Made by a program: the position numbers and the translations under genes. The notes beneath the pieces are model-generated. The model was not told the DNA's origin. It did no database searches and was given only the letters and a program-made list of their open reading frames with translations. Shown in pieces: positions 1 to 5,960 of a stretch of DNA of 19,648 nt (position 1 is its first letter; each line of letters starts with the position of its first letter). The DNA comes from a bacterium (lineage in GTDB: Bacteria > ARS69): assembly GCA_025774865.1 (NCBI GenBank), contig JALGZO010000225.1, positions 1-19,648 of the forward strand, given 5' to 3'.

Positions 1-77
1 AGGCCGTCCGCGGCGGCGGCAGGATCGAGCGGGACGAGCGAGACCGCAAGGAGAAGCGAGTACCTGATGAAGCGCAT
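1..77 (-). CDS. Secreted protein of unknown function, N-terminus only (cut by window edge)
   Basis: Only the first 25 codons lie in the window. They begin with ATG at 77-75 and translate to MRFIRYSLLLAVSLVP followed by LDPAAAADG. This is a classic signal peptide: two arginines, a hydrophobic core of about 11 residues and an Ala-rich cleavage region (AAAA|D). A GGAG Shine-Dalgarno sequence sits at 87-90, nine nucleotides before the ATG. A sigma70-type promoter (295-324) and a structured leader lie upstream, so the gene appears to be transcribed separately from accA. The mature protein is outside the window and no function can be given. The main alternative is a chance ORF, but the combined start, ribosome site and signal peptide make that unlikely. 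Confidence 0.6.
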   Translation of the reverse strand, partial: MRFIRYSLLLAVSLVPLDPAAAADG

Positions 78-294
78 TATGCGAGACTCCGACGTCAGGA
101 CCACGGCGCGCCCGCAGGCCCGCCGTACCGATGGGTGGCCAGGCGACGCACGGGCACGCATTGCCTGCGCATCTCTCTGGAATCCGATCTCGGCAGGGGA
201 ATAGCTCTGTTCCTCGGGGCAGACCGATCGCGGCCCAGCGCGATCCTCGGGGTCGGCGCTCTTCCGACGGCCCCGAGCCGATCATACCGCGTTG
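78..294 (-). other. Structured 5' leader with several inverted repeats
   Basis: This stretch between the predicted promoter (295-324) and the ATG at 77 has no convincing ORF. It contains four foldable elements. 246-252 (CTCGGGG) pairs with 271-277, extended inside by 253-256 with 264-267. 226-232 (GATCGCG) pairs perfectly with 239-245, directly adjacent to the first stem. 103-112 pairs with 117-126 (ACGGCG-N-GCC around a 4-nt loop), ending 13 nt before the ribosome site. TCCTCGGGG occurs twice (211-219 and 244-252), so 271-277 could pair with either copy. No U-tract follows any stem. GC-rich DNA folds easily by chance, so a regulatory role is only a hypothesis. Confidence 0.35.
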
Positions 295-324
295 ACGTTA
301 GCAGCGCGTCACCGCGAGTGTCAA
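295..324 (-). promoter_or_regulatory. Predicted sigma70-type promoter for the left-edge secreted protein
   Basis: On the minus strand a perfect -35 TTGACA (324-319) is followed after 18 nt by TAACGT (300-295), with TGC directly before it (extended -10). The -35 overlaps the accA stop codon. The architecture matches the promoters at 2362-2391 and 8412-8440. Confidence 0.5.
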
Positions 325-1307
325 GATTCGGCCGATCGCCGTCCCTCCTCCAGGCGACCCATCTTGCGGTACTTTTCGACTCTCGCCCGTACGAGCTCAT
401 CCGCGGGCATCCTTTCGAGCTCCTCGACCGCCTGTTCGAGGACATCCGCGACCTCGGCGGCCGCGGCTGCCGGATCCCGGTGCGCGCCGCCGGCCGGCTC
501 CGGAACGAGCCCGTCCACGATCCCGAGCTCACGTAGGTCCTCCGCCGTGAGCCGCAGTGCATCCGCCGCCTCCGGCGCGCGAGAGCGATCGCCCCACAGA
601 ATCGCAGCGCATCCCTCGGGCGAGATGACGGAGTAGACCGCGTTTTCCATCATGTAGACCCGGTCGCAGATTCCGAGCGCGAGCGCTCCTCCGCTTCCGC
701 CCTCGCCGATCACCATCCCGACGATCGGCACTGGAAGGCGCGCCATTTCCAGCAAGTTCCTCGCGATGGCTTCCGCCTGACCCCTCTCCTCGGCCCCGAT
801 CCCGGGGTACGCCCCCTGCGTATCGATGAACGTCAGGATCGGACGGCCGAAGCGACCCGCGAGCTTCATGAGACGGAGCGCCTTTCGATAGCCCTCGGGG
901 TGGGGCATTCCGAAGTTGCGCTCCAGCTTCTCCTTGATATCTCGGCCCTTCTGGTGGCCCACGAACAGCACCTTCCGTCCGCGGAAGACGCCGATCCCCC
1001 CGACGATGGCCCGATCGTCCGCGAAGCTGCGATCTCCGCGCAGCTCGAGGAACCCTTCGGCCAGCACCTCCAAGTAGTCCAACGTATGCGGGCGCTTGGG
1101 GTGACGCGCGAGCTGCACCCGTTGCCATCGGGTGAGCCCGGTGAAGATCTCGTGACGGAGCTTCTCGGCCTTGGACTCGAGGCGGTGCAGCTCTTCCCGG
1201 AATTCGAGCCTCTCGCCGTTCGCGAAGTCCCGGAGCTCCTCGATCTTCTGCTCGAGCTCGACAAGGGGTCGCTCGAAATCGAGCCAGCCACCCATCCCTT
1301 GGCTCAT
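321..1307 (-). CDS. accA: Acetyl-CoA carboxylase carboxyltransferase subunit alpha
   Basis: AccA pairs with AccD to form the carboxyltransferase half of acetyl-CoA carboxylase. It moves the carboxyl group from biotin on AccB to acetyl-CoA to make malonyl-CoA for fatty-acid synthesis in the cytoplasm. The protein opens with LDFERPLVELEQKIEEL, the family's N-terminal helix. It carries RHPKRPHTLDYLE, DTQGAYPGIGAEERGQ, the oxyanion/CoA-binding GGSGGALALG and SPEGCAAILW. At 328 residues it is close to the E. coli length (319). I chose ATG 1307 because GGAG lies 6 nt upstream (1314-1317). A GTG at 1349 would add 14 residues with no homology and no ribosome site. dnaE-accA order is common; here a beta-barrel gene separates the two. 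No accD is in view. Confidence 0.96.
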   Translation of the reverse strand: MSQGMGGWLDFERPLVELEQKIEELRDFANGERLEFREELHRLESKAEKLRHEIFTGLTRWQRVQLARHPKRPHTLDYLEVLAEGFLELRGDRSFADDRAIVGGIGVFRGRKVLFVGHQKGRDIKEKLERNFGMPHPEGYRKALRLMKLAGRFGRPILTFIDTQGAYPGIGAEERGQAEAIARNLLEMARLPVPIVGMVIGEGGSGGALALGICDRVYMMENAVYSVISPEGCAAILWGDRSRAPEAADALRLTAEDLRELGIVDGLVPEPAGGAHRDPAAAAAEVADVLEQAVEELERMPADELVRARVEKYRKMGRLEEGRRSAES

Positions 1308-1313
1308 CTTGGT

Positions 1314-1317
1314 CTCC
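1314..1317 (-). promoter_or_regulatory. Ribosome binding site deciding the accA start
   Basis: GGAG with a 6-nt spacer to ATG 1307 on the minus strand. The upstream GTG at 1349 has no comparable site, which favours the shorter 328-residue protein. Confidence 0.55.
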
Positions 1318-1385
1318 GAACTCTCTGGGACGGTCGTCGTGGCAGGCACGGCCGCTCTCTTCCCCGGATTGCCGAAACAGCCCCT

Positions 1386-1427
1386 TTGGCCGGCTAGCTC
1401 AGGCTAGAGCGGTTCCAGCCCGGCCAA
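1386..1427 (-). repeat. Inverted repeat between the beta-barrel gene and accA
   Basis: TTGGCCGG (1386-1393) and CCGGCCAA (1420-1427) are perfect complements. The interior can form a second short stem (GCTC/GAGC). It lies in the 140-nt gap between the beta-barrel stop and the accA ATG. No T-tract follows on the minus strand, so it is not a standard intrinsic terminator. It could be a processing or stabilising hairpin, or a GC-rich coincidence. No clear accA promoter was found in this gap. Confidence 0.3.
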
Positions 1428-1447
1428 GAGAGGGTGTCCGGACCCGG

Positions 1448-2269
1448 CTAGAAGCTCTCCATGTAGGAGATCGTGAACTCCCGTCCCCAGCCTTCGTCGA
1501 CGATGACGTCCGAGAACACGGGGTCAGGCTTCTCCGAGTTCTTCAGCATGTCGCGTATCGAGAACCGCATCCCGATCCCGGACGCGAGACTCCAGTTCAG
1601 GCCGAAGTTCAAGTAACCCCGACCCCTCCCGTAGATCCCATCGTCGCGGTTGTCGTTCAGGGCGAGATCGTATTCGAGAGCCAGCCCCACGGCCGATCCG
1701 ACGCTCTTCTCCAACCCGAGGAAAGGCGTGAGGTTCTCATCGTCGCCCTCTTCGAGGGAGCGATTCAAGCCTCCGTGCACGGAGAAGTCGCCATACCAGG
1801 CGTAGTTCTTCGACAGAACGGCGTAGATCCCCTTCGACTTGTACTGGTAGCGCTGCAGCTCCTCGTTGTAGTGGCCCGAGCCCTCCGTATCGATCCCGAC
1901 CGCGAGCGCCGGCACGACGAAATCCTCTTGAAGCACCCGGATCTTCAGGGCGAACGCCGGCTGCGGATACCAATCCGGGCGGCCGTCGCCGATCACCTGC
2001 ATGCCTCCGTACGCCCCTCCGAGAGACAGCCATGAGAGCAGCCCGACATCGGCCCGAGCCATGACCCCTCCGCCCGGATACGTGCGGAGCTGGGTCTCGA
2101 ATGAAGCCTCCGGCACGAGTCCCGCCGTCGGGACATCGACGAGCACCCTTGAAGGGGTGGGAGCCATGACCTGAGCAACGGCGGGGCCCGCCATCATCAA
2201 GGCTCCCAGACATGTGATCACCGCGACCAGCGCGGTCCACTTCCCTGACATCCCACTCCACCACACCAT
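1448..2269 (-). CDS. Predicted outer-membrane beta-barrel protein, family unknown
   Basis: I do not recognise a named family. The 273-residue protein starts with a signal peptide: a charged or aromatic start, a hydrophobic core at about residues 12-28, and AVA|Q at 30-33. The rest is rich in alternating polar and hydrophobic strands, glycine and aromatics (for example SWLSLGGAYGG and GRGRGYLNFGLNWSL). It ends in a strand closing with phenylalanine (FTISYMESF), as expected for BAM-dependent barrels. It is loosely reminiscent of YjbH-like barrels, but that is only an impression. The ATG at 2269 is supported by GGGAGG about 6 nt upstream. The gene has its own promoter (2362-2391) and splits the commonly seen dnaE-accA pair. 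Transcription may continue into accA. Confidence 0.75.
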   Translation of the reverse strand: MVWWSGMSGKWTALVAVITCLGALMMAGPAVAQVMAPTPSRVLVDVPTAGLVPEASFETQLRTYPGGGVMARADVGLLSWLSLGGAYGGMQVIGDGRPDWYPQPAFALKIRVLQEDFVVPALAVGIDTEGSGHYNEELQRYQYKSKGIYAVLSKNYAWYGDFSVHGGLNRSLEEGDDENLTPFLGLEKSVGSAVGLALEYDLALNDNRDDGIYGRGRGYLNFGLNWSLASGIGMRFSIRDMLKNSEKPDPVFSDVIVDEGWGREFTISYMESF

Positions 2270-2342
2270 CGTGGACCTCCCTTGAATTCCCGAGGGTCCG
2301 CCGGGGCGATTTGCCGAAGCGGCGCCTTCGACCCGTGAACCC

Positions 2343-2382
2343 GGGTTTTTCGAGCCAGCGGACCGTAGCAGAGGGTTTTTCG
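2343..2382 (-). repeat. 10-nt direct repeat spaced 30 bp across the beta-barrel gene promoter
   Basis: CGAAAAACCC (minus strand) occurs at 2382-2373, inside the spacer between -35 and -10, and again at 2352-2343, just after the expected transcription start. The copies are exactly 30 bp apart, about three helical turns, so a regulator could contact both on one DNA face. It could also be chance; no binding protein is known from the sequence. Confidence 0.35.
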
Positions 2383-2391
2383 CGCTGTCAA
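2362..2391 (-). promoter_or_regulatory. Predicted sigma70-type promoter for the beta-barrel gene
   Basis: Minus strand: -35 TTGACA (2391-2386), 18-nt spacer, -10 TACGGT (2367-2362) preceded by TGC. This would give a leader of about 85 nt before ATG 2269. The spacer and -10 closely resemble those of the M23 peptidase promoter at 8412-8440. Confidence 0.55.
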
Positions 2392-2441
2392 CGACCCGCC
2401 CTGAAGGCCGGTCATCCAGGCCGTCGCGGGGTCGCGAGTAT

Positions 2442-5400
2442 CTAGTACGGGGCCGGAGCCTCCACCGGCCGGCGGCCCCGCCGGACCTCGCCCGGGGTGG
2501 GATCCCACCGCCCGCCCAGGCGGACCCCTCCCTCGCCCACGAGCTCCTCCAGCTCGCCGAGCGCCTCGACCGAGGCCGGGAGTCGAACGTCGGGGATCTC
2601 GACCTGGACGAGCTCCCCGCCCCGGAGCCCGACCCGGAGGATCGTTCGCATGCCCCCCACGCGTCGCCGCCCGATGTCCCGGAGCCTCTCCACGAACCCG
2701 TCGTCCACGTCCGGATCGGACACGTCGAGGACCACCCGGTCGACGATGCTCTCGGCGACCTGATCCAGGGGGATCGCGCGGTTCAGCAGGAGCTTCGGCT
2801 CCGTTTCGCCCCGCTTCGATAGCGTGCCGCCGACGAGCACCATGGCGTCGGGAACGAGGAACTCGCCGTAGCGCTCCAGCGGCTCCGCGAACACGATGGA
2901 CTCGAAGGTGCCGGTGAAGTCCTCGAACTCGATGAACGCCATACGATTCCCGCGCCGATCGAAGGCGCCGCGCCGAGCCGTGACGAGTCCGCCGAACACG
3001 ACGTCAGCCCCGTCCGTGACCTCGGCGATCTCGGCGGCCCGCACCGTGGCGAATGAACGCACCTCCGTGGCCCACTTGAGCAGCGGATGCCCCGAGTAGT
3101 AGAAGCCCAGCACTTCCTTCTCCAGATGAAGGAGGGCGGCGTGAGACCACTCCTCCGTCTCGGGGAGCCCCCGTCGGAACGGGTTGATCGCGTCCGCGTC
3201 GGCCGTTCCCTCGAACAACGATGTCTGCCCGCGCTCGCGATCGAGGCGCACCCGATTCCCGACCTCCAGGAGCGAAGGGATGGCTTCGAAGACTTCCGCC
3301 CGGTGACCTCCGAGGCGATCGAACGCGCCGGCCTGCGCCAGGCTCTCGAGCACTCGGCGGTTCACGGTCTTGAGGTCGATGGCCGTCACGAAGTCGTAGA
3401 GACTCTCGAAGCTCACCTTTTCGCGCCGCACCTCGAGGATCTTTTCGATCGCGCCGACACCCACGTTCTTGACGGCGGCGAGGCCGAAGACCACCCCGCC
3501 TTCCTTCACGGTGAACCCGGCGTCCGAGCGGTTGATGTCCGGCGGATCGAGCCGGATGCTGGAGCGCCGCGCCTCCTCGATCAGCACGGGAACACGTTTC
3601 GAGTCGCCCATCTCGGAGGTGAGAGTCGCGGCCAGGAACTCCGCGCAGTGGTTCGCCTTCAGCCATGCGGTCTGCATCGAGAGCACCGCGTAGGCCGCCG
3701 AGTGCGACTTGTTGAATCCGTAACCGGCGAAGTACGCCATGAGATCGAACACCTGCTCGCCGATCGCGTCCTCGATGTGCTTGCGACGACAGCCTTGGAG
3801 GAATTTCTCCCGCTGGCGGTCCATTTCCTCCGGCTTCTTCTTGCCCATCGCCCGACGCAGGATGTCGGCTTCGCCCATCGTGAAGCCGGCCATCTCCGCC
3901 GCGATCGCCATGACCTGCTCCTGGTACAGGATGACGCCGTACGTCTCCCGGAGGATCGGCTCGAGTATCGGGTGGAGCACTTCGATCCTCTTGCGGCCGT
4001 GCTTGCGGTCGATGAAGTCCTTCTCCATCCCCGCCCCCAGGGGGCCCGGTCGGTAGAGCGCCGTGGCCGCGACGATGTCCTCGAAGACGGACGGACGCAT
4101 CAGCTTGAGCAGCCCGCGCATTCCCGAGCTCTCGAACTGGAACACGCCGATGGTGTCGCCGGCGCTGAGGAGCTGATAGGTCTTCACGTCGTCGTACGGG
4201 ATCTCCTCGGGCGTCATCGTCCGGCCGATCTTCTCCGCCACCAGATCGAGAGCCCGGTGGACCACGGTCAGCGTGCGCAACCCCAGGAAGTCCATCTTGA
4301 GGAGCCCGACGTCCTCCACCGACTTCATGTCGTACTGGGTGGTGATTTCCTTCTTGTTCGTGAGAAAAAGCGGCACGTAGTCGGTGAGACGGCCCGGGGC
4401 GACGACGACCCCGGCCGCGTGCGTGGAAGCGTGCCGCGCCAAACCCTCCAGCACCCGTGCGTGCTTCACGACCCGATGGAACGAGGAGTCGCTCTCCTCC
4501 AGACGACCGAGATCCGGATTCTGTTGAAAAGCCTTCTCGAGGGTCATCCCGACGTCGGCCGGCACCATCTTCGCGATGCGGTCCATCTCGCCGAACGGAA
4601 CCTTCAACACGCGACCGACGTCGCGCAGCGCCGCCCGGGAGGCCATCCGGCCGAAGGTGATGATCTGCGTGACGCTCTCCTTGCCGTACTTCTGCACCAC
4701 GTAGTCGATGATCTCACTGCGACGCTCGTAGCAAAAGTCGATGTCGATGTCGGGCATCGACACGCGCTCCGGGTTCAGGAATCGTTCGAACAGCAAGTGA
4801 TGCTCGAGCGGGTCGATGTTCGTGATTCCGAGACAGAAGGAGACGAGCGATCCCGCCGCGGAGCCTCGCCCGGGGCCGACCGGAATCCCGCGCTCGCGCG
4901 CCGCTTCGACGAAGTCGTGCGTGATCAGGAAATAGCCCGAGTAGCCCATCTGTTTGATGATCCCGAGCTCGTAGTCGAGGCGGCTCCGTATCTCCGGCGT
5001 GACATCGTCGAAGCGCCGCCGCATTCCTTGCTCCGCGAGGCGCGTGAGGTATTCGTCCTGGGTCGCGATTCCCTGAGGCAGCGGGAATTGCGGTAGCTTC
5101 AGTTCACCGAGCCGGAGCTCGACGTTGCATTTTTCCGCGACCTCGACCGTGTTCGTCACGGCTTCGGGGATGTCGTGGAACAGCAGCTTCATCTCCTCGG
5201 GCGTCTTGAAGTAGAGCTGATTGGTCGACATGCGGAGACGCTTCGGATCGTCGTACTCCTTGCCCGTCCCGATGCAGATGAGGAGATCCTGAGACTCCGC
5301 GTCCGCCGCTGCCATGTAGTGACAGTCGTTGGTCGCGACGACGCTCGCGCCGGTCCGCGCGGCGAGCCGCCGGAGTCCGGGAATGACGCGCCGCTCCTCA

Positions 5401-5960
5401 TCGATGTCGTGATCCTGGATCTCGATGTAGACGTCGTCCGCTCCGAGGATGTCCTGGTAGAAACCGAGCGCCGCCAGCGCCCTTTCTTCCTTTTCCTCCA
5501 GCAGGAGCGAGGGGATCTCGCCCTTCAGGCACGCGGTGAGAGCGATGAGCCCCTCGGAATGCTCGGTCAGAAGCTCGCGATCGATGCGCGGGCGGTAGTA
5601 GAACCCCTCCAGGTGCGCCTTCGAGGTGAGTGCCATGAGGTTTCGGTAGCCCCGCTCGTCCTTCGCCAGGAGGACCAGGTGGTGCGTCGTCGGGCCGCCG
5701 GCCGAGGCGGGCGTTCGGTCGTGGCGACTCCCGGTCGTGATGTATGTCTCGCAGCCCAGAATGGGTTTCACGCCGCGTCGGTGCGCTTCCTTGTAGAACT
5801 CGACGCAACCGTGCATCGCGCCGTGGTCGGTGATCGCCAGCGCGGGCATCCGGCAATCGTGGGCCGCGGCGACCAGCTGCGCGAGGCGGTTCGCCCCATC
5901 GAGGAGGCTGTATTCCGTGTGGTTGTGGAGATGGACGAAGTCCGCGTGAGCCAGCTTCAA
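2442..5960 (-). CDS. dnaE: DNA polymerase III subunit alpha (DnaE1 type)
   Basis: This is the catalytic subunit of the replicative polymerase. Numbering is from the chosen start. The PHP domain at about 5-280 keeps the metal-site residues seen in active family members: H10/H12/H14, D21, DHG at 45-47, E71, H93-H94 and the D and H of NDCH at 212-215. The palm carries PGRGSAAGS and PDIDIDF (D404, D406) plus D557 in KMDFLGL, the catalytic aspartates. A clamp-binding motif QTSLF is at 912-916 and an OB fold at about 985-1060. At 1172 residues the length is normal. I chose TTG 5960 because GAGG lies 5 nt upstream and TTG overlaps the previous stop as TTGA, giving a typical N-terminus (LAHADFVHLH). 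An upstream TTG at 6002 would overlap the M23 gene by 46 nt. Confidence 0.97.
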   Translation of the reverse strand: MKLAHADFVHLHNHTEYSLLDGANRLAQLVAAAHDCRMPALAITDHGAMHGCVEFYKEAHRRGVKPILGCETYITTGSRHDRTPASAGGPTTHHLVLLAKDERGYRNLMALTSKAHLEGFYYRPRIDRELLTEHSEGLIALTACLKGEIPSLLLEEKEERALAALGFYQDILGADDVYIEIQDHDIDEERRVIPGLRRLAARTGASVVATNDCHYMAAADAESQDLLICIGTGKEYDDPKRLRMSTNQLYFKTPEEMKLLFHDIPEAVTNTVEVAEKCNVELRLGELKLPQFPLPQGIATQDEYLTRLAEQGMRRRFDDVTPEIRSRLDYELGIIKQMGYSGYFLITHDFVEAARERGIPVGPGRGSAAGSLVSFCLGITNIDPLEHHLLFERFLNPERVSMPDIDIDFCYERRSEIIDYVVQKYGKESVTQIITFGRMASRAALRDVGRVLKVPFGEMDRIAKMVPADVGMTLEKAFQQNPDLGRLEESDSSFHRVVKHARVLEGLARHASTHAAGVVVAPGRLTDYVPLFLTNKKEITTQYDMKSVEDVGLLKMDFLGLRTLTVVHRALDLVAEKIGRTMTPEEIPYDDVKTYQLLSAGDTIGVFQFESSGMRGLLKLMRPSVFEDIVAATALYRPGPLGAGMEKDFIDRKHGRKRIEVLHPILEPILRETYGVILYQEQVMAIAAEMAGFTMGEADILRRAMGKKKPEEMDRQREKFLQGCRRKHIEDAIGEQVFDLMAYFAGYGFNKSHSAAYAVLSMQTAWLKANHCAEFLAATLTSEMGDSKRVPVLIEEARRSSIRLDPPDINRSDAGFTVKEGGVVFGLAAVKNVGVGAIEKILEVRREKVSFESLYDFVTAIDLKTVNRRVLESLAQAGAFDRLGGHRAEVFEAIPSLLEVGNRVRLDRERGQTSLFEGTADADAINPFRRGLPETEEWSHAALLHLEKEVLGFYYSGHPLLKWATEVRSFATVRAAEIAEVTDGADVVFGGLVTARRGAFDRRGNRMAFIEFEDFTGTFESIVFAEPLERYGEFLVPDAMVLVGGTLSKRGETEPKLLLNRAIPLDQVAESIVDRVVLDVSDPDVDDGFVERLRDIGRRRVGGMRTILRVGLRGGELVQVEIPDVRLPASVEALGELEELVGEGGVRLGGRWDPTPGEVRRGRRPVEAPAPY

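Noticed and set aside
2400-2441. Intrinsic terminator after dnaE
   Set aside because: A bulged GGCC/GGCC stem can form just downstream, but no T-tract follows it on the minus strand.
3087-5096. 669-codon plus-strand open frame opposite dnaE
   Set aside because: It lies wholly antisense to a perfectly conserved DnaE. Its composition (His, Arg, Glu, Val rich) is what the reverse frame of GC-rich genes gives, and no domain is visible.
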